Below, piece after piece: positions 53,572-61,667 of a stretch of DNA of 64,000 nucleotides (position 1 is the first letter of the stretch; the number at the start of each line of letters is the position of its first letter). The position numbers and the translations under genes were made by a program. The stretch is from Streptomyces sp. PCS3-D2 (GTDB lineage: Bacteria; Actinomycetota; Actinomycetes; Streptomycetales; Streptomycetaceae), in NCBI RefSeq assembly GCF_000612545.2, contig NZ_CP097800.1, forward strand, positions 2,849,001-2,913,000, given 5' to 3'. The notes beneath the pieces are model-generated. The model was given only the letters and a program-made list of their open reading frames with translations. It was not told the DNA's origin and ran no database searches.

Positions 53572-55051
53572 CCGGATCACCCGTGATCGCCTTTCCCACG
53601 TCCACCGGCAGCCTCAGGGTGAACAGTGCCCCGCCACCGGGCACGTTGGCCGCGGCGATGTCGCCGCCGTGGATGTGCGCGTTCTCCACGGCGATCGACA
53701 GGCCGAGCCCGCTCCCGTCCGACTTCGGGCGGGACGCACTGGCCTTGTAGAAGCGGTCGAAGACGTGTGGCAGGACCTCCTCGGGGATGCCCGGCCCGTT
53801 GTCCTGGACCGCGATCACCAGCCAATCTCCCTGCACGGCCACCGACACCCGCACGGGCGAGCCGCCGTGCTTGAGCGCGTTGCCGATCAGATTGGCCAGG
53901 ATCACGTCGAGCCGGCGCGGGTCGAGCCGCACCACGATGTCCCGTCCGGCGTCGAGTTCGACCGCGTCGAGCCAGGCACGGGCGTCGATGCAGGCCGTGA
54001 CCTGGTCGGCGACGTTGACGTCGTCCAGCACCAGCTTGGCGGTACCCGCGTCGAAGCGGGTGACCTCCATCAGGTTCTCCACGAGGTCGTTCAGGCGCCG
54101 GGTCTCGCTGACGACCAGGGTCACCGCCGGGGCGATCATCGGGTCGAGGTCGTCGACCTCCTCCTCCAGGACCTCGGCCACCGCGGTCAACGCGGTCAGC
54201 GGCGTGCGCAGTTCGTGCGACATGTCCGCCACGAAGCGCCGGCTGGACTCCTCCCGTGCGCTCATGTCGGCGACCTTCTTCTCCAGCGCCTCGGCCGTCT
54301 TGTTGAAGGTGCGCGACAGGTCGGCGAGTTCGTCGGTGCCCGACACGTCGAGGCGGTGGTCCAGTTCGCCCTCGCCGAGCCGCCGCGCGGCGTCGCCCAG
54401 CCGCTGGACGGGCTTGAGCACGGTGCGGGCCGCGGCCTGCGCGAGCAGGGCGGAGCCGAGGAGGGCGAGGATCGTCGCGATGGTCAGCGACCAGGCGAGC
54501 GCGTTCAGGTCGTCCCGCTCCTGGGCGAGGGACTTGTACATGTAGCCGGTCGGCCCGCCGCCCACGATCCGCGTGCCGCCGACCAGGTACGGATTGCCGC
54601 GCGGCTTCGTGCGCTGCCAGTACACGTGGTATTCGGCGTCGTTCGCCGACGTCGTCTTCTGCCGGTCGTTCACCGCGTTCTGCAGGGACTTCGGCACGTC
54701 GGTCAGCCGGAAGTTGTCGGGCCCGGCCGCGCCGTACGTCAGGCGGTTGTCCTTGCCCTCCTGCACGAGCAGGACGCTGTAGCCGGGGCTGCTGCCCGCC
54801 ATCAGCTCGGCGGTGCGCTGCAGCTCCTCCGGGGTCGGGTCGGCGGGCAGCGCGGCGGCACGGTTCTGCATCTCCTGCCGGAAGTCGCCGAGGGCGGCAT
54901 CCTGGACGCGGGTGAGCACGGCCTCGCGGTTGAGCCAGTAGGCGATCCCGGACGCGGACACGGCGGCGGTCAGGGCGACCAGGGCGAAGACGACGAGAAG
55001 CCGCAGCCGCAGGCTGGTCCAGCGCCGGCCCGCGAGCAACGACCGGATCAC
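53564..55051 (-). CDS. afsQ2: Sensor histidine kinase AfsQ2
   Basis: A 495-residue membrane kinase. It has two transmembrane helices (about residues 17-38 and 187-208) around a 150-residue extracytoplasmic sensor, then a HAMP domain. The HisKA phospho-acceptor is in FVADMSHELRTPLTAL near residue 275. The HATPase has N box LIGNALKHGG, G1 DNGPGIP, F box FDRFYK and G2 GSGLGLSI. All catalytic boxes are intact. It starts at GTG 55051 overlapping the afsQ1 stop (GTGA). With AfsQ1 it responds to nitrogen/glutamate status and affects antibiotic production in S. coelicolor. Identity is supported by the whole cluster with sigQ. Confidence 0.93.
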   Translation of the reverse strand: MIRSLLAGRRWTSLRLRLLVVFALVALTAAVSASGIAYWLNREAVLTRVQDAALGDFRQEMQNRAAALPADPTPEELQRTAELMAGSSPGYSVLLVQEGKDNRLTYGAAGPDNFRLTDVPKSLQNAVNDRQKTTSANDAEYHVYWQRTKPRGNPYLVGGTRIVGGGPTGYMYKSLAQERDDLNALAWSLTIATILALLGSALLAQAAARTVLKPVQRLGDAARRLGEGELDHRLDVSGTDELADLSRTFNKTAEALEKKVADMSAREESSRRFVADMSHELRTPLTALTAVAEVLEEEVDDLDPMIAPAVTLVVSETRRLNDLVENLMEVTRFDAGTAKLVLDDVNVADQVTACIDARAWLDAVELDAGRDIVVRLDPRRLDVILANLIGNALKHGGSPVRVSVAVQGDWLVIAVQDNGPGIPEEVLPHVFDRFYKASASRPKSDGSGLGLSIAVENAHIHGGDIAAANVPGGGALFTLRLPVDVGKAITGDPDA

Positions 55052-55725
55052 TGCGGGGAGTCCAGGCGGTATCCGACGCCCCTGACCGTGCGGATCAGGG
55101 TGGGCGAGGACGGCACGTCCTCGACCTTGGCGCGCAGCCGCTGGACACAGGCGTCGACGAGCCGCGAGTCGCCGAGGTAGTCGTGCTCCCAGACCAGGCG
55201 CAGCAGCTGCTGGCGGGAGAGCGCCTGGCCCGGCCGGCGGCTCAGTTCGAGAAGGAGCCTCAGCTCGGTGGGCGTGAGCTGGAGGTCCTCGCCGTTCTTC
55301 GTCACCGTCATGGCGGCCCGGTCGATGACGAGTGAGCCGAAGCTCGCCGAGTCGCTCGACTCGCGTTCGCCGCGGCGCAGTACGGCCCGGATGCGGGCGT
55401 CGAGGACCCGCCCCTGGACGGGCTTGACCACGTAGTCGTCGGCTCCGGACTCCAGGCCGACGACCACGTCGATGTCGTCGCTGCGCGCGGTGAGCAGGAT
55501 GATCGGCAGCTGGTCGGTGCGGCGGATCCGGCGGCAGACCTCGAAGCCGTCGATCCCGGGCAGCATCACGTCCAGCACGATCAGGTCCGGCCGCTGCTCA
55601 CGCAGCAGCTTCAGGCCGTCCTCGCCCGTCGCCGCGGTGGCCACACGGTGGCCCTGGCGTGACAGGGAGAGTTCGAGGGCCGTGCGGATGGCGTCGTCGT
55701 CCTCGATCAGCAACAGGAAAGGCAC
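55048..55725 (-). CDS. afsQ1: Response regulator AfsQ1
   Basis: A 225-residue OmpR/PhoB-type regulator. The receiver domain has the acidic pair near residue 8 (LLLIEDDDAI), phospho-acceptor Asp in VLDVMLPGIDG (near 52), and Lys in VKPVQ (near 102). The winged-helix domain covers residues about 130-225 (LTPTELRLLLELSRRPGQAL ... IRTVRGVGYRLDS). GTG 55725 is chosen because it starts directly at PFLLLIEDD as in the known protein; an ATG at 55743 would add six residues. It binds GTnAC-N6-GTnAC boxes; one such box lies at 55818-55833 between it and sigQ. Confidence 0.94.
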   Translation of the reverse strand: MPFLLLIEDDDAIRTALELSLSRQGHRVATAATGEDGLKLLREQRPDLIVLDVMLPGIDGFEVCRRIRRTDQLPIILLTARSDDIDVVVGLESGADDYVVKPVQGRVLDARIRAVLRRGERESSDSASFGSLVIDRAAMTVTKNGEDLQLTPTELRLLLELSRRPGQALSRQQLLRLVWEHDYLGDSRLVDACVQRLRAKVEDVPSSPTLIRTVRGVGYRLDSPQ

Positions 55726-55817
55726 GGGCTCATTCTGTCCCATGGGCAGTCGGGAGTTCGACCGTCAGGGGGGCCGGATCCTGCCGGAGTCCGCGGGTGT
55801 CCTTCGGACGGGTCCCT

Positions 55818-55833
55818 GTGACAGTGCTGTGAC
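55818..55833. promoter_or_regulatory. AfsQ1-binding box in the afsQ1-sigQ intergenic region
   Basis: GTGAC (55818-55822), six bases, GTGAC (55829-55833): a perfect match to the AfsQ1 consensus GTnAC-N6-GTnAC. It is about 94 bases from each start codon, so it can control both sigQ and afsQ1. Confidence 0.85.
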
Positions 55834-55926
55834 AGTCGACGGACACCCCGGTTAAGTCGGCCGGGCAGGCTTCTACTCAACGCACAGCGATCCGAAGCAG
55901 AGACACTCCACGACGGGGGGCGCGAG

Positions 55927-56625
55927 ATGAACACGCTGCACAGCACCACCACCAGCGCGGTTGTCACGCGGCTGCACGATGTGAACCGCCGGGCGGGTGT
56001 CCGTTCGGTGGCGGTCGCCCGGCCCCGGCCGGCCCACGTCGTAGCCATTGACGCGAACCAGTACCGGGCGGTTCCCGCCCAGCAGCAGACGCCGTCCCCG
56101 GCGTCGGAGGCGGAGTTCACGGCGTACGTCCAGGAGCGGCGCGCGGCCCTGTACGCGACGGCCTTCCACCTCACCGGTGACCGTTACGAGGCCGAGGACC
56201 TGCTGCAGAGCGCGCTGTTCTCCACGTACCGCGCCTGGGACCGGATCAGCGACAAGGCCGCGGTCGGCGGCTACCTGCGCCGCACGATGACGAACCTGCA
56301 CATCAGCGCCTGGCGCCGGCGGAAGCTGAACGAGTACCCGACGGAGGAGCTGCCGGAGACGGCCTCCGACACGGACGCGATGCGCGGTACGGAGCTGCGC
56401 GCCGTGCTGTGGCAGGCGCTGGCCCGCATCCCGGAGCCGCAGCGCACGATGCTGGTGCTGCGCTACTACGAGGGCCGCACGGACCCGGAGATCGCGGAGA
56501 TCCTCGGAATCAGCGTCGGCACGGTGAAGTCGAGCATCTGGCGTTCGCTGCGCCGCCTGCGGGAGGACGAGTCGCTGAGCTTCGGCCGCGACGAGGCGGA
56601 GTCCTTCGAGGAGCTGGTCGCCTGA
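55927..56625 (+). CDS. sigQ: ECF sigma factor SigQ
   Basis: A 232-residue SigE-family ECF sigma factor. A 60-residue variable N-terminus precedes region 2 (FTAYVQERRAALYATAFHLTGDRYEAEDLLQSALFSTYRAW). Region 4 follows (LARIPEPQRTMLVLRYYEGRTDPEIAEILGISVGTVKSSIWRSLRRL), both complete. It diverges from afsQ1 and carries the AfsQ1 box upstream, the known arrangement in which AfsQ1 activates sigQ and SigQ opposes AfsQ1 output. No anti-sigma gene is adjacent. It starts at ATG 55927. Confidence 0.93.
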   Translation: MNTLHSTTTSAVVTRLHDVNRRAGVRSVAVARPRPAHVVAIDANQYRAVPAQQQTPSPASEAEFTAYVQERRAALYATAFHLTGDRYEAEDLLQSALFSTYRAWDRISDKAAVGGYLRRTMTNLHISAWRRRKLNEYPTEELPETASDTDAMRGTELRAVLWQALARIPEPQRTMLVLRYYEGRTDPEIAEILGISVGTVKSSIWRSLRRLREDESLSFGRDEAESFEELVA

Positions 56626-56708
56626 GGGCGGTCGGCGGGACCACATGAACCACCCCGGCCACGGGGGACCGTCTTGCGGGGGTGAGGCGGCGGCCAGCGG
56701 GGGAGAAG

Positions 56709-56748
56709 GCGCGGGATCGGTCGGGCGGGGGTCCGACCGGTCCCGCGC
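56709..56748. terminator. Hairpin between sigQ and uridine kinase gene
   Basis: A 16-bp stem with one mismatch (56709-56724 with 56733-56748) and an eight-base loop between convergent genes. The 235-base gap holds no gene. Confidence 0.6.
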
Positions 56749-56860
56749 ACCCGTTTGCGGGCCCGCGCGGCGCCGGGCGGATGTGCCGTCGGTCGTCCTG
56801 TCGGTCGGGCCGGTCCGGGCACCGGGGCGCGCGGACCCGACCCGATCGACAGGTCGTCCC

Positions 56861-57493
56861 CTACGCGGCGGCCGGGCTCGTGGAGCGGCGGCGGCCGGCG
56901 GCCGCGATCCGGCCGAGGGCCTCGTCGGGGCCGCAGGCGTGGGCGCCCAGTTCCAGGTGGCGGGCCACGATGCCCCGCTCGGCACGCATCAGGCGCCAGC
57001 CGCGGCGGATCAGGAACAGCACGGACTTGCGGCCCTCGCGCAGATCGCGGACGAGCCGGCGGCGGAAGGTCGTCGAGGGGCGGCCGCGCAGGCAGATGGC
57101 GTCCGCGAGGAGGCCGAGGTCCTGGCAGCGGGCGGCCACGTCCGCGGCGAAGATGCCCTCGGCGACGAACAGCGGCGTGCGGGCGATGTCGAGGGTGTCC
57201 CAGCCGGTCCGGGAGCTGGTGGCGATGTCGTAGACGGGCACGTCCGTCCGTCCCGACGCGCACAGCTCGGCGATCGCGGCGACGGCGGCGTCGGCGTCCC
57301 ACGACAGGGGGGAGTCCCAGTCGATGTCGGAGCTGCCCTCCACCAGCGGCAGGCTGGGGTCGCCGGCTTCCTTGTAGAAGTCGTCGAGGCGCAGTACGGG
57401 CAGCCCGGCGCGGGCGGCGAGGGAGGATTTTCCGGAGCCCGACGGACCGGTCAGCAGGACGACTCGGGTCGGCGAAGGAGAGGAAGAGCTCAC
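56861..57493 (-). CDS. Uridine kinase-like P-loop kinase
   Basis: A 210-residue kinase with Walker A GPSGSGKSS (about residues 15-23), the acidic LRLDDFYKEAGD that holds the catalytic Asp, and DWDSPLSWD and VYDIATS as in uridine/cytidine kinases. The lid region is Arg-rich. It probably phosphorylates uridine or cytidine, linking to nucleoside use by the neighbouring punA/deoC genes; phosphoribulokinase-like substrates are the alternative. GTG 57493 is the chosen start; the frame upstream lacks a start signal. Confidence 0.82.
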   Translation of the reverse strand: MSSSSPSPTRVVLLTGPSGSGKSSLAARAGLPVLRLDDFYKEAGDPSLPLVEGSSDIDWDSPLSWDADAAVAAIAELCASGRTDVPVYDIATSSRTGWDTLDIARTPLFVAEGIFAADVAARCQDLGLLADAICLRGRPSTTFRRRLVRDLREGRKSVLFLIRRGWRLMRAERGIVARHLELGAHACGPDEALGRIAAAGRRRSTSPAAA

Positions 57494-57613
57494 GGGACAC
57501 CAGTCTGAACCATTCCCCCGGGTAGGGGATCCTCCCGGTGACCGGTTGGTGTCCAGGAACACACCTCCACTACGCTGCGTGCGCACGCGACTACGACCAC
57601 AGGCGGGATCCCC

Positions 57614-57964
57614 ATGGCACGTCACGCAGCCCCTTCGGCCCCGAACCGGCTCCGCAGCGCGGGTCTGACCCTCTCGATGGCCGGCGCCGCGCTGGCGATG
57701 GCGGCGGGCGGCGCCCAGGCCGGCGAGCTGGACGTCCCGGCGGCGGTGGCCGGGGTCACCGACCCGATCGCGAACCTCAAGGTGAACCCGCTGGCCCACA
57801 CCGGCGTGGACCCGCTGGACAACGGGGTCGCCACCAAGGTCGCCGACTTCCCCGCCGTCGGCACCGGCATGGTGACGGGCATCCTCACACAGGGACCGTC
57901 CGTCGGCGAGCTGCCCACCGCGGCCGTCTCCTCGCTGCTGGGCCCGGCGCTGCCCGCGAAGTAG
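57614..57964 (+). CDS. Small secreted protein
   Basis: A 116-residue protein with a signal peptide (about residues 1-36, cleavage after AQA in GGAQAGEL). The mature chain has no cysteines and includes a repeated NPLAHTGVDPLDNG-like segment followed by a hydrophobic C-terminal part. It is of a type frequent in Streptomyces (ATP-binding-protein-like secreted peptides), without known function. It starts at ATG 57614 and is divergent from the uridine kinase gene. Confidence 0.78.
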   Translation: MARHAAPSAPNRLRSAGLTLSMAGAALAMAAGGAQAGELDVPAAVAGVTDPIANLKVNPLAHTGVDPLDNGVATKVADFPAVGTGMVTGILTQGPSVGELPTAAVSSLLGPALPAK

Positions 57965-57996
57965 CCCACACCCGGGCCCGTGCGCGGGCGTACGAA

Positions 57997-58029
57997 GGCC
58001 CCGGCGGCGCGGGGGACACCGCCGGGGCC
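57997..58029. terminator. Hairpin between secreted protein and aldehyde dehydrogenase genes
   Basis: An 11-bp perfect stem (57997-58007 with 58019-58029) and an 11-base loop between convergent genes. Confidence 0.65.
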
Positions 58030-58103
58030 GGTCTCGCAGGAGGCAGGGCCCGGGCCCCGCGACCGGGGTCGCACCCGGCCGCGCGCTCCTTCGACGGCAG
58101 GAC

Positions 58104-59000
58104 CTAGTAGGACGAGCCGCCCGCGCCCAGCGACCCGGTGGGGTGCCAGACCGTCTTGGTCTCCAGGAACGCCGTCATGCGGGAGGTTCCCGGGTCGGCG
58201 CTCCAGTCGTCCACAGGCTGTGGACGCAGGACGCGCTTGAGGTTGTCGGCCGCTGCGATCTCCAGTTCCTTGGCGAGCGCCGCGTCGGCGCCGGCCAGGT
58301 CGATCGCGTTGACGTCCTGGTGGGACGCCAGGTGCGGACCCATCTCGGCGGCCTTGCCGGACAGGATGTTGACCACGCCGCCGGGCAGGTCGGAGGTGGC
58401 GAGCACCTCGCCCAGCGAGAGCGCCGGCAGCGGGGACTTCTCACTGGCGACGACGACGGCGGTGTTGCCGGTCGCGATGACCGGGGCGATCACCGACACC
58501 AAGCCCAGGAACGAGGAGTCCTGCGGGGCGACGACGGTGACGACACCGGTGGGCTCGGGGGTGGAGAGGTTGAAGAACGGTCCCGCGACCGGGTTGGCCC
58601 CGCCCACGATCTGTCCGATCTTGTCCGTCCAGCCCGCGTACCAGACCCAGCGGTCGATGGCCGCGTCGACGACGGCGGCGGCCTTGGACTTGGACAGCCC
58701 CTCGGCCTCGCCGACCTCGCGGACGAACTGCTCGCGGCGGCCCTCCAGCATCTCGGCGATGCGGTAGAGGATCTGGCCGCGGTTGTAGGCGGTCGCGCCC
58801 GCCCAGCCGCCGAAGGCCTTGCGCGCCGCGACGACGGCGTCACGCGCGTCCTTGCGGGAGGACAGGGGGGCGTTGGCCAGCCACTTGCCCTTGGAGTCGC
58901 TCACCTCGTACACCCGGCCGCTCTCGGAGCGGGGGAACTTGCCCCCGACGTACAGCTTGTAGGTCTTGAAGACGCTCAGACGCACAGAGGACTCAGACAT
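58104..59000 (-). CDS. Short aldehyde-dehydrogenase-like protein lacking the catalytic domain
   Basis: A 298-residue protein with the N-terminal NAD-binding part of an aldehyde dehydrogenase (KLYVGGKFPRSESGRVYEV, APQDSSFLGLVSVIAP). The downstream catalytic features are absent: no ELGGK glutamate and no GQxCxA cysteine. After residue 230 the sequence is unrelated to the family. It overlaps the full-length aldehyde dehydrogenase gene upstream by eight bases, so both are made together, which points to a regulatory or structural partner rather than an enzyme. The frame is intact and codon bias normal, so it is not simply decay. Confidence 0.85.
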   Translation of the reverse strand: MSESSVRLSVFKTYKLYVGGKFPRSESGRVYEVSDSKGKWLANAPLSSRKDARDAVVAARKAFGGWAGATAYNRGQILYRIAEMLEGRREQFVREVGEAEGLSKSKAAAVVDAAIDRWVWYAGWTDKIGQIVGGANPVAGPFFNLSTPEPTGVVTVVAPQDSSFLGLVSVIAPVIATGNTAVVVASEKSPLPALSLGEVLATSDLPGGVVNILSGKAAEMGPHLASHQDVNAIDLAGADAALAKELEIAAADNLKRVLRPQPVDDWSADPGTSRMTAFLETKTVWHPTGSLGAGGSSY

Positions 59001-60444
59001 CGAGGTAGGCCTCCAGACCGTGGCGGCCGCCCTCGCGGCCGAAGCCCGACTCCTTGTAGCCGCCGAAGGGCGAGGTCGGATCGAACTTGTTGAACGTGTT
59101 GGCCCACACGACCCCGGCGCGGAGCTGGTTGGCGACCGCGAGGATGCGCGAACCCTTCTCCGTCCAGATGCCGGCGGACAGGCCGTACTGGCTGTTGTTG
59201 GCCTTGGCGACGGCCTCGTCGGGCGTGCGGAAGGTCAGCACGGACAGCACCGGGCCGAAGATCTCGTCGCGGGCGACGGTGTGCGCCTGGGTGACGTTGC
59301 TGAAGAGCGTCGGGGCGAACCAGTAGCCGGCGGACGGCAGCTCGCAGGCCGGGGACCACCGCTCGGCACCCTCGGCCTCGCCGGTGTCCGCGAGGGCGGT
59401 GATCCGGGCGAGCTGCTCGGCGGAGTTGATCGCGCCGATGTCGGTGTTCTTGTCGAGCGGGTCGCCCAGGCGCAGCGTGGAGAGGCGGCGCTTGAGGGAG
59501 TCCAGCAGCTCGTCGTGGATCGACTCCTGGACCAGGAGGCGGGAGCCCGCGCAGCAGACCTGGCCCTGGTTGAAGAAGATGCCGTTGACGATGCCCTCGA
59601 CGGCCTGGTCGACGGGGGCGTCGTCGAAGACGATGTTGGCGCCCTTGCCGCCCAGCTCCAGGGTGACCTTCTTGTCGGTGCCGGCGATCGAGCGGGCGAT
59701 GGCCTTGCCGACGGCGGTCGAGCCGGTGAAGGCGACCTTGTTGACGTCCGGGTGCTCGACGAGGGCCGCGCCCGCGTCGCCGTACCCGGTGAGGATGTTG
59801 ACGACGCCCTTGGGCAGGCCCGCCTGGCGGCAGATGTCGGCGAAGAAGAGCGCGGAGAGCGGTGTGGTCTCGGCGGGCTTCAGGACGACCGTGTTGCCGG
59901 TGGCGAGGGCCGGGGCGATCTTCCACGCGAGCATGAGCAGCGGGAAGTTCCACGGGATGACCTGGCCGGCGACGCCGAGCGGGCGCGGGTTCGCGCCGTA
60001 GCCCGCGTGGTCGAGCTTGTCGGCCCAGCCCGCGTAGTAGAAGAAGTGCGCGGCGACCAAGGGGAGGTCCGCGTCCCGCGTCTCCCTGATCGGCTTGCCG
60101 TTGTCCAGGGTTTCCAGGACCGCGAGCTCCCGGCTGCGCTCCTGGATGATCCGGGCGATGCGGAAGAGGTACTTGGCGCGCTCGGAGCCCGGCAGCGCGG
60201 ACCACTTCTCGAAGGCCTTGCGGGCGGCCTTCACCGCACGGTCCACATCGGCGGCGCCTGCCTGGGCGACCTCGGAGAGGACCTCCTCGCTGCTGGGCGA
60301 GACGGTCTTGAAGACCTTGCCGTCGGCGGCGTCGGTGAACTCGCCGTCGATGAAGAGCCCGTAGGAGGGGGCGATGTCGACGACCGAGCGGGACTCGGGG
60401 GCCGGCGCGTACTCGAAGAGGGAAGTCGTGTTGTCCATGTTCAT
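58993..60444 (-). CDS. Aldehyde dehydrogenase
   Basis: A complete 483-residue NAD(P)-dependent aldehyde dehydrogenase. It has PWNFPLLM near residue 164, LKPAETTP, the general base Glu263 in LELGGKGAN, and the nucleophile in FFNQGQVCCAG (Cys297/Cys298). The C-terminal FGGYKESGFGREGG is present. The gene is six bases downstream of deoC, so it should oxidise acetaldehyde, the product of DeoC, to acetate. That link rests on operon context. It is coupled to the short aldehyde-dehydrogenase-like gene. Confidence 0.94.
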   Translation of the reverse strand: MNMDNTTSLFEYAPAPESRSVVDIAPSYGLFIDGEFTDAADGKVFKTVSPSSEEVLSEVAQAGAADVDRAVKAARKAFEKWSALPGSERAKYLFRIARIIQERSRELAVLETLDNGKPIRETRDADLPLVAAHFFYYAGWADKLDHAGYGANPRPLGVAGQVIPWNFPLLMLAWKIAPALATGNTVVLKPAETTPLSALFFADICRQAGLPKGVVNILTGYGDAGAALVEHPDVNKVAFTGSTAVGKAIARSIAGTDKKVTLELGGKGANIVFDDAPVDQAVEGIVNGIFFNQGQVCCAGSRLLVQESIHDELLDSLKRRLSTLRLGDPLDKNTDIGAINSAEQLARITALADTGEAEGAERWSPACELPSAGYWFAPTLFSNVTQAHTVARDEIFGPVLSVLTFRTPDEAVAKANNSQYGLSAGIWTEKGSRILAVANQLRAGVVWANTFNKFDPTSPFGGYKESGFGREGGRHGLEAYLDV

Positions 60445-60450
60445 GGGGTC

Positions 60451-61413
60451 TCAGTCCACCGTCACGTAGTCGGGACCGGAGTAACGGCCGGTGCTCAGCT
60501 TCTGGCGCTGCATCAGCAGGTCGTTGAGCAGGCTGGAGGCGCCGAAGCGGAACCAGGTGTTGCTCAGCCAGTCCTCGCCCACGGTCTCGTTGACCAGGAC
60601 CAGGAACTTGATCGCGTCCTTGGTCGTGCGGATGCCGCCGGCCGGCTTCACGCCGATCTGGATTCCAGTCTGCGCCTTGAAGTCGCGGACGGCCTCAAGC
60701 ATGAGCAGGGTGTTCGCGGGGGTGGCGTTGACGCCCACCTTGCCGGTCGACGTCTTGATGAAGTCGGCGCCCGCGAGCATGCCGATCCAGGAGGCGCGGC
60801 GGATGTTGTCGTAGGTCGACAGCTCGCCGGTCTCGAAGATGACCTTCAGGCGCGCGGCGCTGCCGTCGGGACGGGTGCAGGCCTCCTTGACGGCCTTGAT
60901 CAGCTCGTACGTCTCCAGGTAGTGGCCGGCGAGGAAGGCGCCACGGTCGATGACCATGTCGATCTCGTCCGCGCCGGCGGCGACGGCGTCGCGGGTGTCC
61001 GCGAGCTTGACGGGCAGCGCGGCGCGGCCTGCGGGGAAGGCGGTGGCGACGGAGGCGACCTTGACGTCGGCGCCGTTCAGGGCGGCCTTGGCGGTGGCCA
61101 CCATGTCGGGGTAGACGCAGACGGCGGCCGTCATCGGGGTGGTGCGGTCGGTCGGATCGGGATGGACGGCCTTGGCGGAGAGCGCCCGGACCTTGCCCGG
61201 GGTGTCCGCGCCTTCCAGCGTCGTCAGGTCGATCATCGAGATGGCCAGGTCGATGGCGTACGCCTTGGCCGTCGTCTTGATCGAACGGGTGCCGAGCGAG
61301 GCCGCGCGGGCCTCCAGACCGACAGCGTCGACGCCGGGCAGCCCGTGCAGGAAGCGGCGCAGCGCACTGTCGGACGTCGTCACGTCAGCGAATGCGGTGA
61401 GGGTGGTGGGCAT
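60451..61413 (-). CDS. deoC: Deoxyribose-phosphate aldolase
   Basis: It splits 2-deoxyribose 5-phosphate into glyceraldehyde 3-phosphate and acetaldehyde. The 320-residue TIM-barrel protein has the Schiff-base lysine in ADFIKTSTGK and the second lysine in GVKPAGGIRT. The signature VCVYPDMVATAK and ADEIDMVIDRGAFL are also present. It is about 60-70 residues longer than bacterial DeoC of the E. coli type; the extra parts are an N-terminal helix region and the C-terminal YSGPDYVTVD, as in the eukaryote-like long form. It starts at ATG 61413, 20 bases after the CTACGCGCGTAG operator. Confidence 0.95.
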   Translation of the reverse strand: MPTTLTAFADVTTSDSALRRFLHGLPGVDAVGLEARAASLGTRSIKTTAKAYAIDLAISMIDLTTLEGADTPGKVRALSAKAVHPDPTDRTTPMTAAVCVYPDMVATAKAALNGADVKVASVATAFPAGRAALPVKLADTRDAVAAGADEIDMVIDRGAFLAGHYLETYELIKAVKEACTRPDGSAARLKVIFETGELSTYDNIRRASWIGMLAGADFIKTSTGKVGVNATPANTLLMLEAVRDFKAQTGIQIGVKPAGGIRTTKDAIKFLVLVNETVGEDWLSNTWFRFGASSLLNDLLMQRQKLSTGRYSGPDYVTVD

Positions 61414-61432
61414 GGTCACCAGAGGAGCATAT

Positions 61433-61444
61433 CTACGCGCGTAG
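61433..61444. promoter_or_regulatory. Palindrome CTACGCGCGTAG before deoC
   Basis: Identical to the palindrome before punA (50242-50253), and both have a T in front (TCTACGCGCGTAG or its mirror). Here it lies 20 bases from the start codon and overlaps a TAGATA that could be the -10. Confidence 0.7.
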
Positions 61445-61667
61445 CGACCTGTCACCCCCCTCCCCCGATTCCGGCCGATCCGCTGCGGAATCGACACCTC
61501 CGCCACCTGTTACCCGGCCATGACAGGAGGGCGATCGTCCGGACGCACACGATCAGTAGGTTTCCTTCCAGCAGCCCGCCGGAAGCTCACCGGACGAAGA
61601 CCGGACCGCGACGGACGCGGCATGCGGCCTTCCCCACCTGCCCGGGACAACGCTCCAAGGAGTCCTC

